A DNA stretch of 34,406 nucleotides from CAZFVY01 sp964522665 (lineage in GTDB: Bacteria > Verrucomicrobiota > Verrucomicrobiia > Limisphaerales > CAZFVY01). The position numbers and the translations under genes were made by a program. The first letter of the stretch is position 1. Each line of letters begins with the position of its first letter. This document shows, piece after piece, positions 16,013 through 24,594 of this stretch. Location of the stretch: NCBI GenBank assembly GCA_964522665.1, contig CAZFVY010000081.1:1-34406 (forward strand), in the 5' to 3' direction. The notes under the pieces are model-generated. The model was not told where the DNA came from. It saw nothing but the letters and a program-made list of their open reading frames with translations, and made no database searches.

Positions 16013-17152
16013 TCAGGGAAGGCTGGGGTTTTCAACCGAGGCTGCGATGCGTCTGATCGCCGACGAGACCGCTCGATGAACCTCCGGGTCGCCGTCTGAT
16101 AAAAGTAAGCGGAGCTTAGGCAAGGCGTCGGCAGCGAGCCTTCCCATCGCCAGCAGCCCGCGGGCGGCCGCGGTCCTCACCGTCGGATCGTGGTCGTCAA
16201 GCGTGTTTATCAGCGGCGTGAGAGCCGCGGCCGAGTGGGTCTGGCGGGTAACTTCCCAGCAAGCCGAGGCGGCTTCACGCCTAACGGAGGGATCGGCATC
16301 ATGCAGGGCTCCCAGGATCGCCACGCTGGCGGCCTGTCCGAGTGGCCGGCTTGCCGCCAAGGCTCTTATCGCAGCCGTTCTAACCGTCGGGTCAGGGTCG
16401 TTCGACAAAGGGAGTAGAGTAGGGCCGATGAGAGTCGCGTCCTGGGTAGCGCGGGCTATTGTAGCGACGGTAATTGCCCGAATCTTTTGGTCCGGATCGT
16501 TAACCGCTAACAGTAGTTGGGGCAACGCTTGAAGCGCGTTCGATCCGTACCGACCTAACTCATAGATCACCTCACCGCGAGCGGTTTCATGGGGATCGGC
16601 CAAACGCGTAACCAGCGCCGGGATCCGCCGAATAACCCAGTCGTCATCGTAAGAAAAGCGGTTGAACCACCAGTTCGTTGTTCCGTCAGAAAGAGCAGAG
16701 TAACCACTCGCCTCGCCCCAAATATACCAGCGACCGGTTTTGCCCGAAGCTAACGAGATCGTGGCGGCGACATCGGGAGGTCCGGCCGGGCCAAGCTCAG
16801 ACCACGCGACAAAACGAAAGGTGTCGCCTGATCTACGGCCCAGCAAACTAGAAACCAAGTGTAGCGCCGCGTTCGTAGAAGGCAGGGTTTCCGGAGAATG
16901 CCAATCGACCAAGACGTTGGTAATGCGTTCGCCAAGGGAGTTGACTAGGAGGCAGAAGGGTGAGGGCCGCCACGGAGGCTGGGGAAGCCGGCTCATCGAT
17001 AACCAAAAGCGATTAGTAATGGACGGAGGCGTTAAGTTGGGAGCTATCGTGATTGGTATAACAGTAGCCTCGAAGACCGCTGGGCCAGAGGCCGCCGAGG
17101 AGGCCAGCTTCAACGAGGCGAGCAGGCAGAGGATCGAAAAGAATCGAGACAT
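16013..17152 (-). CDS. Exported HEAT-repeat protein
   Basis: A 379-aa protein with an N-terminal signal sequence (hydrophobic FSILCLLASLKLASSAASG, probable cleavage after Ala near 20). Residues about 30-170 form an unassigned domain with several Trp and Pro residues. From about 178 onward run HEAT repeats with the usual DPDPTVRTAAIRALA, DADPSVRREAASACWE and DHDPTVRTAAARGLLAMG cores, ending in DGDPEVHRAVSSAIRR. The repeats make a helical solenoid used for protein-protein contacts. It is convergent with dnaN and has no clear operon partner: the methyltransferase upstream is on the same strand, 94 bp away. Its function is unknown. Confidence 0.85.
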   Translation of the reverse strand: MSRFFSILCLLASLKLASSAASGPAVFEATVIPITIAPNLTPPSITNRFWLSMSRLPQPPWRPSPFCLLVNSLGERITNVLVDWHSPETLPSTNAALHLVSSLLGRRSGDTFRFVAWSELGPAGPPDVAATISLASGKTGRWYIWGEASGYSALSDGTTNWWFNRFSYDDDWVIRRIPALVTRLADPHETARGEVIYELGRYGSNALQALPQLLLAVNDPDQKIRAITVATIARATQDATLIGPTLLPLSNDPDPTVRTAAIRALAASRPLGQAASVAILGALHDADPSVRREAASACWEVTRQTHSAAALTPLINTLDDHDPTVRTAAARGLLAMGRLAADALPKLRLLLSDGDPEVHRAVSSAIRRIAASVENPSLP

Positions 17153-17246
17153 GAGGATTAGACGGTAATAGCGCCGGCGCGCTCAAAGAATTCGCCTTGG
17201 CGAACGGTTCCAGCCGCTCGCGAAAGCCGAGTCACCGCCGCACGAT

Positions 17247-18101
17247 TTAGGAGGGCCGTTTCTTGAAACAGAAAAACACCCGCCGGTGATTGAAGTGAAA
17301 GGGGCGGTCGTCGCAGATCGGTGAGAAATACACGTGCCGGGCGGTTTCGGCGGGAGGGAACGAGTTGTAGTCCACGACGAAGAGGTGAAAGCCAGCGGCG
17401 CGGAGACGGTCGGCGAGATCGGCGCCGTAGAGGCGACGATGATCGGACTGGCCGTAGGCGCGGCGGCGGTCGTCATCGGTGATTACGGTCGGGTCCTCCA
17501 CGGTGAAGTCGAGCGCGAATTGTTGCGGCGCGCTGAGGGCGGCGACGCCGTCGGGAGCGAGTACGCGATAGATTTCCGTCAAAGCGAGGGCATCGCTCGC
17601 GACGTGTTCGAGCACGTCGAACGCAAAGAGAAAATCGCAGCTTCCAGTCGCGATTTCCGGCATGTTGGTGATGTCCGCGCGCACGTCGCGATCCGTGCCG
17701 ATGAAATCGGCCTTGGTGTATTGGCCGGCCGCGGGACGAAGCAGCAGGCCCACGCAGTATTCCGGGGAAAAATGGAGGACCCGTTTGCCGACGAAGAGCG
17801 CTTCGGGCCGACAGGCGGGAAACGACCGCAAGGCGGCGGCGAAGAGCCGATGGCGCACCAGGCTCCCGCAACGCGGACACATGACGCGCCGATCTTCAAA
17901 ATCGAGAAACCGCCGTCCCCGCCAGCCGCAGATATCGCACGCGACGCGCCGGGGAAAACTCAGGGCATACCGGTAGAGGTAGTAACGCAGCAGACCCACG
18001 GGGCGGGAGCAGCGCAGACGATTGAACAGTTGGCGGAACGGGAAGCTCAAAGGCGGCTTTCCAGCGCGCCCGCCCAATTCGCGCGGGCAGGGCGCCGCCA
18101 A
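17247..18101 (-). CDS. Class I SAM-dependent methyltransferase with zinc-ribbon-like N-terminus
   Basis: A 284-aa protein with two Cys pairs, CDIC (55-58) and CPRC (75-78), spaced like a zinc ribbon, followed by LVRHRL. The Rossmann methyltransferase core comes next: strand 1 VLHFSPEYCVG (108-118, lacking the usual GxGxG), TDRDVRADITNMP (136-148), DFLFAFDVLEHV (156-167) and RVLAPDGVAALS (179-190). A YGQSDHRRLYG-like motif near 214-224 is typical of this uncharacterised family. The substrate is unknown; protein, lipid or nucleic acid are possible. The start is uncertain: 18101 is a TTG and a GTG at 17999 would also leave the Cys pairs intact. It stands alone between the HEAT gene and the response regulator. 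Confidence 0.8.
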   Translation of the reverse strand: MAAPCPRELGGRAGKPPLSFPFRQLFNRLRCSRPVGLLRYYLYRYALSFPRRVACDICGWRGRRFLDFEDRRVMCPRCGSLVRHRLFAAALRSFPACRPEALFVGKRVLHFSPEYCVGLLLRPAAGQYTKADFIGTDRDVRADITNMPEIATGSCDFLFAFDVLEHVASDALALTEIYRVLAPDGVAALSAPQQFALDFTVEDPTVITDDDRRRAYGQSDHRRLYGADLADRLRAAGFHLFVVDYNSFPPAETARHVYFSPICDDRPFHFNHRRVFFCFKKRPS

Positions 18102-18219
18102 CGGAGTCGTGTGTTTGGGGAACTCGACATGGGCCGAGGCTAGCGCCGAGGAGAATGAGCCGCAATGCTCGGTCGGCCGGTGGGTCGGCGCGACTTCGAG
18201 AGGTGGCGGTTTTTGCCGC

Positions 18220-18939
18220 TTAATCTTCGGCGGTCGTACTATCCCGGGGAAAGAGCGGCGGGGATGGCGGGCGCTCGGCGCCGTCGCCCTCGACGGCGAG
18301 GATGCCGCGGGTGAGGGCGAAGCGGATCAAATCGGTTTGCGAGTGGAGACCGAGTTTGCGCATCAGGTGGGTGCGATGGATTTCCACGGTGCGCGGGCTG
18401 ATGAAGAGGCGGCGGGCGATTTCGGCGATGGTGTGGCCTTCGGCTTTAAGCTGCAGCACCTCGCGCTCGCGGATGGTCAATTTCTCATAGGCGTCCAGCG
18501 GCGCTCCCTTGGCCCGTTGGACGTAGGCGTCAATGGCGCTGTCCGAGAACGGGCTGCCGAGGTACTTGCGGCCGGCGCTGACTTCGCGGATCGCTTTGAC
18601 CAATTCGGCGGCGGTCGAGTCCTTGAGGACGTAACCGGCGGCGCCGTTCTTGAGAGCCTCGAGGACGTAGGCCTCGTTCTTGTGCATCGACAGGACGATG
18701 ACGCGGGTCTTTTCGGCGCGGCCGTTTAATTGATGCACGACCTCCAGGCCGGAAAGCGCGGGCATGATGAGATCGACGACGAGAATATCGGGCTGCAGGC
18801 GCTCGACGAGGCGGACGGCCTCGAGGCCGTCGCTGGCTTCCCCGACGATCGCGAAATCGCGCTCGGTTTCCAGCAGAGCGCGGAGGCCTTGGCGCACGAT
18901 GTGGTGGTCATCGGCGAGAACAATCGTTCGTTTAGTCAT
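18220..18939 (-). CDS. NarL/FixJ-family response regulator
   Basis: A 239-aa transcription regulator. The receiver domain (about 1-120) shows the acidic pair Asp10-Asp11 in LADDH, the phosphoacceptor Asp56 in DILVVD, VIVLSMHKNEAYV and the conserved Lys in YVLKDS. The LuxR-type helix-turn-helix (about 152-205) reads LTIREREVLQLKAEGHTIAE and contains IARRLFISPRTVEIHRTHLM. A 20-residue Pro/Glu-rich tail follows. It overlaps the histidine kinase gene by 8 bp and is the likely phosphotransfer partner of that kinase. Its targets are not evident in the window. Confidence 0.95.
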   Translation of the reverse strand: MTKRTIVLADDHHIVRQGLRALLETERDFAIVGEASDGLEAVRLVERLQPDILVVDLIMPALSGLEVVHQLNGRAEKTRVIVLSMHKNEAYVLEALKNGAAGYVLKDSTAAELVKAIREVSAGRKYLGSPFSDSAIDAYVQRAKGAPLDAYEKLTIREREVLQLKAEGHTIAEIARRLFISPRTVEIHRTHLMRKLGLHSQTDLIRFALTRGILAVEGDGAERPPSPPLFPRDSTTAED

Positions 18940-21178
18940 GCTTGAGGTTGATCGGCGTCAAGGCTTTGCCGAGGGGCAATTCAAGGGTGATGCGGGCGCC
19001 GGCGCCGGGACGGGTGTGGATGGTCAACTGGCCGCCGACTAATTCCGCCCGTTCGTACATGCCGCACAGGCCGCTGGAGGCGTGGGCGGCCAGGGCGGCC
19101 GGGAGGTCGAAGCCGCGGCCCTGATCCTCGACTTGCAGTTGGAGCAGCGAGGCGTCGGCCCAGAGAGTGACGGCGATTTCCGTGACGCCGGAATGGCGGA
19201 CGGCGTTGGTGAGGGCCTCCTGGATGGTGCGGTAGGCGGCGGTCTCGATCTTGACGTCGAAGCGGCGACGCTCGACGCCCTCGTGCTTGAAGCCGACGAG
19301 CAGGCCGGCCTGGGCGGCGTAGTGGTCGAAATGGGCGAGCAGCGCGGGCAGGAGGCCGAGGTCGTCGAGGATCGTCGGCCGCAATTGCAGAGAAAGCTGC
19401 CGGACTTTGCCGAGCAACAGGTCCACGTCGGCCTGGACCTGGCGCAGCTTCGGGCCAACCGCCTCGGGCGGGAGCTTGAGACAGGTGTCCACCCCCAGGC
19501 GGAGCATCGTGAGCCACTGGCCGACCTCGTCGTGCAGTTCGCGGGCGACGTCGCGCCGCTCGGCCTCCTGGGTTTCGACGAGTTTGGCGGAGAGGGCCTT
19601 GAGGCGCTCGGCGTATTCCTCGAGCTTGACGCGGGCGCGGCGCCGCTCGGTGACGTCGCGCACGACGCAGTGGGTCGCGATGAACTGGCCGTCCGGCGAG
19701 AAGCGGGGAATGGCGGTGCCGTCGAGGTAAACGACCTTGCCGTCGCGGGTGAGCCAGCGGACTTCGTAGCGGCTTTCGACGCCGCGCTGGGCCTGGCCGA
19801 TGACCCAGCGGAACATCGCGCGGTCGGCGCCGATCACGAGCTTGGTGGTGATCGCCTGGCCGATAACCTCGTCGGGCCGGTAACCGGTCACGCCCTCGAG
19901 CTTGCGGTTCACGTCGGTGATCCGGCCGTCGGCGTCGAGAAAGAGGATGATTTCGTCGGCGAGTTGAAACAACTCGCGGTATTTGGCCTCGGCTTCCCGC
20001 AAGGCGGCCTCGGCGCGGCGGCGCTCGCCGACGTCCTCGAGCATGAGCAGGACGCCGGTGACACGGCCCGCGGCGTCCTTCAGCGGGGTCGCGCAGAGGC
20101 GGGTTTCAATCGGATCACCCGCCTTGGTCCGCTGCGGCTCCAACAGGCCGGCCTGCGGACCAGCCTGCATGACGCGGCAGATGAGGTCCCGAAAGCCGGG
20201 GAGCCGCTCCGGGAGCACGGCGGGACATAGCTGGCCCAGGGTCTCGGCCAGGGTCCAACCGAACATCCGCTCGGCGCCGGCGTTCCAGGACTGGACCCGC
20301 CCTTCCAGGTCCAGCTCCAGGATCGCAAAGGGGGCGGAATCGAAGAGCTGCCGCAGGTTTTCGTGGGTGCCCCGGAGGGCGGTTTCCGCGTTGCGGCGCG
20401 CGGAGAGGTCGCCGGCGACGCAGGCAAGCGCGGTCGGCTGGCCGGTTTCGGGATCGTGGATGGCGAACCCGCTCCAGAAAACCGGCCGACAGGCGCCGGT
20501 GCGGCGATTCTGAATCGTGAGTTCGCCTTTCCAATAGCCGTGAGCGAGCAGGGCGGGAAGGATTTCGTCCCGCGCGCGCGCGCGATCCGGCGGCGTGAAG
20601 CAATCCTCGAGACGGGTTTCCCGGGCGTCGTCGCGGGGGTCCAGGCCGAACAGGGTCCGCCCGGTGTCGTTGATGAAGTGGAATCGGCCGTCGAGGTCCA
20701 TCGCGGCGATGATCTCCTCGCTGCGCTCGACCAGGGAGACGAACTCCCGCTTCGCCTCCTCGGAGCGCTTGCGTTCGGTGATGTTGGTCGAGAACACCTC
20801 CAGGCCGTAGGTGGTCGGTCGCGCCCGGATCGAATACCAGCGGTTGGCCGGGGCAAATAAAGCCTCGAATTCAACGCCGGCCCGCTCCGTCATGGCCCGG
20901 GTGAGCTTTTCTTGAAAGACGGTCCCGACCGCGGCGGGGAGGATGTCCCAAATGCGTCGGCCGAGCAGTTCCTCCCGGCGCCGACCGAGGATCAATTCGA
21001 CCTGGGGGTTCAGGTAGAGGTAGCGCCATTGGTAGTCCAGCGCCACGAACCCGTCGCTGATCCGCTCCAGGATGCGGGTCTCTTTCTCGTCGAGGGCCAG
21101 CGGCGTGAACGGGGGCGGGACACCGCGGGGAAGCGCCGGCGGCGTTTCCGGTGGAGCCATGGATAAGCGTTCTGACAT
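18932..21178 (-). CDS. Soluble multi-PAS sensor histidine kinase (HisKA_3)
   Basis: A 748-aa kinase with no signal peptide and no transmembrane helix, so it should sense a cytoplasmic signal. Four PAS-like domains occupy about 33-138, 145-262, 272-388 and 398-512, each ending in a D/N-x-T/S-x-R-R/K linker (for example TNITERKRSEE, RDVTERRRA). The kinase part has the HisKA_3 dimerisation box with RELHDEVGQWL, the phosphoacceptor being His549, and an HATPase_c domain with YRTIQEALTNAVRHSG (N box, about 649-664) and VEDQGRGFDLP (G1 box). A haem- or flavin-type ligand is not obvious from PAS residues. It precedes and overlaps the response regulator, so the pair is one operon. Confidence 0.93.
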   Translation of the reverse strand: MSERLSMAPPETPPALPRGVPPPFTPLALDEKETRILERISDGFVALDYQWRYLYLNPQVELILGRRREELLGRRIWDILPAAVGTVFQEKLTRAMTERAGVEFEALFAPANRWYSIRARPTTYGLEVFSTNITERKRSEEAKREFVSLVERSEEIIAAMDLDGRFHFINDTGRTLFGLDPRDDARETRLEDCFTPPDRARARDEILPALLAHGYWKGELTIQNRRTGACRPVFWSGFAIHDPETGQPTALACVAGDLSARRNAETALRGTHENLRQLFDSAPFAILELDLEGRVQSWNAGAERMFGWTLAETLGQLCPAVLPERLPGFRDLICRVMQAGPQAGLLEPQRTKAGDPIETRLCATPLKDAAGRVTGVLLMLEDVGERRRAEAALREAEAKYRELFQLADEIILFLDADGRITDVNRKLEGVTGYRPDEVIGQAITTKLVIGADRAMFRWVIGQAQRGVESRYEVRWLTRDGKVVYLDGTAIPRFSPDGQFIATHCVVRDVTERRRARVKLEEYAERLKALSAKLVETQEAERRDVARELHDEVGQWLTMLRLGVDTCLKLPPEAVGPKLRQVQADVDLLLGKVRQLSLQLRPTILDDLGLLPALLAHFDHYAAQAGLLVGFKHEGVERRRFDVKIETAAYRTIQEALTNAVRHSGVTEIAVTLWADASLLQLQVEDQGRGFDLPAALAAHASSGLCGMYERAELVGGQLTIHTRPGAGARITLELPLGKALTPINLKHD

Positions 21179-21345
21179 CGGTCAAGCTGGGTTGCTGGCC
21201 AAAGGACACGCCACGAGGTTCCGGCGCCCGGAGCCATGATCCTCGCGGAATGGTCCCATTTCAGCCACATTCAAGCCGGGAGCATATAAGGGAAACTACC
21301 TAAGATTCACTGCTAAAACCGCTTATTAATCTATGCGGCTGGGCG

Positions 21346-21360
21346 GCCCGGGCGCCGGGC
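21346..21360 (-). terminator. Hairpin after the two-domain hydrolase gene
   Basis: On the minus strand the sequence just after the hydrolase stop forms GCCCGG, 3-nt loop CGC, CCGGGC, a perfect 6-bp stem starting five bases downstream of the stop codon. A second weak stem (CCGC...GCGG followed by TTTT, about 21313-21337) lies just beyond. Together they make a reasonable terminator before the histidine kinase gene. Confidence 0.45.
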
Positions 21361-21365
21361 AAAGG

Positions 21366-23735
21366 CTAGTCGGGCGCCTGGCTGAAGGCGGCGCCGGTCC
21401 ACCATCCGCGAGTGGTCACGGCGGCCGGATAGGCCCAGGCGTCGGCGGCGGCGCCATGCAGCCTGACGGGAGCGCGTTCCGCGGCGAGCGCCACGACCGC
21501 GGGCAGGTCGAGGAAGCGCAAGACGTTCAAATAGTCGGGCCCTTCCGCTTGCGAGGCCGGCAGCCGCCCGAGGTCGATCCCGGCCACGCCCTCGGCGAAC
21601 AGGGAGGCGTAGAGAGCGTTCACGCCCATCGATCCCGAGCCTGCCACGAACAGGGGAATCGATTGCAATTCCCACCGCACCCGCGCGGCGCGGAGCGCCC
21701 GCTGGATGTCCCAGACGCGCATCCCGTCGAGCGTCTGACCCAGGAGCATGAAGCGGCGGCGGAGTTGGACGCGAACCGGCTCGGCCGCGGGCCAGGCCGT
21801 CAACCCGACCCCGCGCGGGGTGACAAAGGCGAGCGCGTCGTCGTTCGCGCGCAAGGCCGACGCGGCGGCCGCGAAAGCCGCCGTCAATTCCGGGGCGGGC
21901 GACGGCTGGCCGAGGGCCGCGACCACGGCCAGCTCGGCGGCCAGCTCGGACCCGAAATCCGGGGCCAGCCCCGCCAGCCAGCCGGCCCAGCGCGATTCGT
22001 CCAGCGGCTCGAACGTCACGCGCCGGGGCCGCGCCAGCCCCGAACGATTGAGCAGATAAATCCGCACCGGGACCGACGCCTGCGACATGAACTCATACGC
22101 CCGCAAGCGCAAACCGTTCCGCTCCGCGTCAATCACGTCGCGGGCGGCCGCCGATGGGTCTGCCGGGACGGCGTTCGCGGCTCCCCCCGTCCGGGCGGGC
22201 GTGGCCGCCTCTCCCTCGGCGGGCCAGCCGCGGAACACTTCCTCACGCAACGCCCTTAACCAGGCGGCGCGTTGCGTTTCCCACGCGGCGCGCGTCTCCG
22301 GGGCGGCCGGCGCCGTCGCGGCCGGCACGAAGCGGTCCTGAATCCTGGTGTTGAGTTGATCCGGCGGCAGCTCGGTGAAAACCCGCAATTTTTCCGGCGG
22401 GAAAAACCTCGTCGCCGCCGTGTCGATGATGGGGTCTTCGTTTTTAAGATGGCGGTTGAACCAGCGAAAGACGGGGACCTGCAGGTCCTGCGTGTCCTGG
22501 TGCGGACCGTCGGTGATGAGCAAGCCGAAGGCGTTCGTCGCGCCGTAAAGTTCGTAAATGTGTTTCACCTTGCGGTGCAGCCGCTCCACGCCGTCGAGGG
22601 GGAAAATGCCGTCCTTGTCCGAGTTGCCGAGCAAGAGCGGGCGGGGCGCGATCAGGGCCGCGAGCAGGGGATAATCCCAGCGATAGGTGTTCACGAAAAA
22701 CATGCAGTCGCAATGCCCTTCGACCGCGCCGCCCACGACGTAATTCTCCAGGTCGGTAATGCCCGCGATCGGCGCGGCCACCTTGATCCGGTCGTCCAGG
22801 GCCGCGATGGTCCAGCTGTAGGCGCCGCCGCCCGAGCGGCCGGTGACGCCGAGGCGCGAAGCGTCCACCTCCGGGCGCGTGGCGAGGTAATCGAGCGCGC
22901 GAATGCCGTTCCAGGCTTCGACGCCCGCGGGCGTGTAGCCGCGGGAATTCCACCACCACATGCCTTCGCGATAGGTGCCATGATGAATCCCTTGAATTTC
23001 GCCGAGTTGCAGGGTGTCGAGGATGAGGCAGGCGTAACCGTGACGGGCGAACCACTCGCCGTGATGTTGATAATAAGTTTTGTTGCCGTAGCTGATCCCG
23101 TTGCTGGCCACCAGCGAATGCCCGCACACGTAAAGGATTGCCGGAACCGGTCCCGACCGCTCCTTGGGCAGATAGAAATTCGCGGTCACGTACAGCCCGG
23201 GCACGGATTGAAAATGCAGCTTCTCGGCGGTGAAAAACTCGCTTTCTTCGCGGCCCGTGACCACCGCGCGCAGATTGGTCCGCTCGGGCGGCGGCGACAG
23301 CCCGAGCATCTCGAACAATTGCGCCCGCCGCTGGGGCCGTTGCGCGGTCCAGTCGGCCAGGGTCTTGACGTCAGTCAGGCAAGCGTCGGCCAGGCGGGCC
23401 GTCTCGGCCTGGAAATACGCGGCCAACAAGTCGTGGCTCGGCAGGATCGCGGCGTGGGAGGGGGAGGTCGCCGTGGGCGGAGCCGACGCGGTTGAGAGGG
23501 GCCGGGGCGGTTCCGCCCCGCGCGCGGCGGGAGCCGAGAGGGCGGCCAGGAAGAGTGTGACAAGGACGGCGAGGGTCGCGCCGACGAAGGCCAAGGCGCG
23601 AGACCGTACGACTCGCCGAGCTGGGTCGCGGCCGGTCGGGGGTTCACTAGCGCTTTGCGATTCGCTCCTCCGCGCCGCAGGAGAGCGGTTATGACGCGCG
23701 CGCGGGCCGATTGAGAGAACGGGTGGAAGCTTCAT
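21366..23735 (-). CDS. Exported two-domain alpha/beta hydrolase (acetyl-xylan-esterase-like)
   Basis: A 789-aa protein from ATG 23735. An Arg-rich head is followed by a hydrophobic segment (ALAFVGATLAVLVTLFLAAL, about 47-66), a signal peptide or anchor. The first hydrolase domain (about 110-430) is complete: VPAILYVCGHS, a CLILDTLQLGE stretch, nucleophile elbow GVTGRSGGGAYSW, acid in GNSDKDGIFP and histidine in DGPHQDTQD. The second half (about 500-780) ends with RRRFMLLGQTLDGMRVWDI and a VAGSGSMG stretch, which looks like a worn hydrolase fold with a Gly-Ser-Gly-Ser in place of a proper elbow. The arrangement suits a polysaccharide deacetylase/esterase. Starts at 23753 or 23834 are possible. 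It is upstream of, but not overlapping, the kinase operon. Confidence 0.85.
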   Translation of the reverse strand: MKLPPVLSIGPRARHNRSPAARRSESQSASEPPTGRDPARRVVRSRALAFVGATLAVLVTLFLAALSAPAARGAEPPRPLSTASAPPTATSPSHAAILPSHDLLAAYFQAETARLADACLTDVKTLADWTAQRPQRRAQLFEMLGLSPPPERTNLRAVVTGREESEFFTAEKLHFQSVPGLYVTANFYLPKERSGPVPAILYVCGHSLVASNGISYGNKTYYQHHGEWFARHGYACLILDTLQLGEIQGIHHGTYREGMWWWNSRGYTPAGVEAWNGIRALDYLATRPEVDASRLGVTGRSGGGAYSWTIAALDDRIKVAAPIAGITDLENYVVGGAVEGHCDCMFFVNTYRWDYPLLAALIAPRPLLLGNSDKDGIFPLDGVERLHRKVKHIYELYGATNAFGLLITDGPHQDTQDLQVPVFRWFNRHLKNEDPIIDTAATRFFPPEKLRVFTELPPDQLNTRIQDRFVPAATAPAAPETRAAWETQRAAWLRALREEVFRGWPAEGEAATPARTGGAANAVPADPSAAARDVIDAERNGLRLRAYEFMSQASVPVRIYLLNRSGLARPRRVTFEPLDESRWAGWLAGLAPDFGSELAAELAVVAALGQPSPAPELTAAFAAAASALRANDDALAFVTPRGVGLTAWPAAEPVRVQLRRRFMLLGQTLDGMRVWDIQRALRAARVRWELQSIPLFVAGSGSMGVNALYASLFAEGVAGIDLGRLPASQAEGPDYLNVLRFLDLPAVVALAAERAPVRLHGAAADAWAYPAAVTTRGWWTGAAFSQAPD

Positions 23736-23937
23736 GGAAACACGTTCAATCATGGACCGGTCCGGCGGTGTCGGCAAGCCGGAAGCAGTGATTGGCCAGG
23801 GCCTCTCTTTCTCACGGCTCGGGTAACAGTTCATTTTGGCGCACGCCGGGCCGACGTATCTAAATCCTGCCGTGCAAGTCGTGTCGGCCCATTACTTAAG
23901 CAATGACTTCCTTCGGTTTTAGAAGACGATCTAGCGA

Positions 23938-24001
23938 AAGAATCCTGGAGGGATTCCGTCCCAAAGCCCAAGGTTGTCCCGCGCCGCGGGCAACCTTGGG
24001 T
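23938..24001 (+). repeat. Dispersed repeat, family B (partial copy)
   Basis: AATCCTGGAGGGATTCCGTC followed by CCAAAGCCCAAGGTTG and CAACCTTGGG, an inner stem of AAGGTTG/CAACCTT. It has the same order as 8213-8268 and the inverted 29929-30027, but lacks the ACCCTGC block of those copies. Compensatory base change in the inner stem is evident (CCGGGTTGC versus AAGGTTG). Confidence 0.6.
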
Positions 24002-24057
24002 GTCCGGTCCGTCCCGCTCCAACCCCGAAGCGGGGAATGGCGCTTACTTAAGCCCAC

Positions 24058-24203
24058 GGCGGGTAGGGACGGCGCGCTGCGCCGTCAGCGCCGCGCAGCG
24101 GCGCAATCGGATGACCGTTGCGGGCGTCGTGGTCCATTCGTTCCGTCCTGCCTTCGCTTCGCTGCGGCGGGACGGTGACATCGCAGCGCGATGTCCCGAC
24201 CAC
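24058..24203. repeat. Non-coding, repeat-bearing region (family D)
   Basis: Starts GGTAGGGACGGCGCGCTGCG with a palindrome and ends GACATCGCAGCGCGATGTCC, itself a hairpin (24177-24196), giving the same overall plan as 1427-1680. A GGCGCTTACTTAAG string just before it (24038-24051) is the reverse complement of text at 8624-8638. It lies in the 859-bp gap 23736-24594, where no complete gene is visible. Confidence 0.45.
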
Positions 24204-24420
24204 TCGAGGCGTTGAACGGCCGCGCAAATACCTATACGGTTGGGAGTTGGCGCTTTGCGGAGTCGCTTTTGCAGGGCATATTTGCCCGGAAATGTCGCCC
24301 AGCTAATGCGCATAAATCGTCATCGAGGCGTTGTTCGCCGGCAGTCCGGGAAGAGCTCCAACGGCATGGGCGGCGCCGACCATGCCGATGGTTTCCCGAA
24401 CACCGACCGCGCGAAAATGC

Positions 24421-24449
24421 ATGGTGGGGCGAGGCTCCGCCGAGCCGTG
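24421..24449 (-). repeat. Dispersed repeat, family C (inverted copy)
   Basis: The exact reverse complement of 8495-8523 (ATGGTGGGGCGAGGCTCCGC and on). A second related string, CTATTCAGGGCTCGACAGAG followed by TCTCGCCCCACCG, occurs at 24481-24513. Both family-C blocks appear near each other, as they do around 8.5-8.9 kb. Confidence 0.6.
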
Positions 24450-24594
24450 GAAGGTTCCGGCGGGCCGCTGCCGCGCAAACCTATTCAGGGCTCGACAGAG
24501 TCTCGCCCCACCGTTGGGGTCGCTCAAGGTCTGGCGGCTCACCCTCGCGTCGCGGGGACGCGACGTTCAGCGTATCAGCAAGCGCTCCTGATCC

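Noticed and set aside
24303..24420. Minus-strand tail reading GMVGAAHAVGALPGLPANNA, possible broken gene end
   Set aside because: It looks protein-like but is cut by the family-C repeat, and no family could be named; too little to call a pseudogene.
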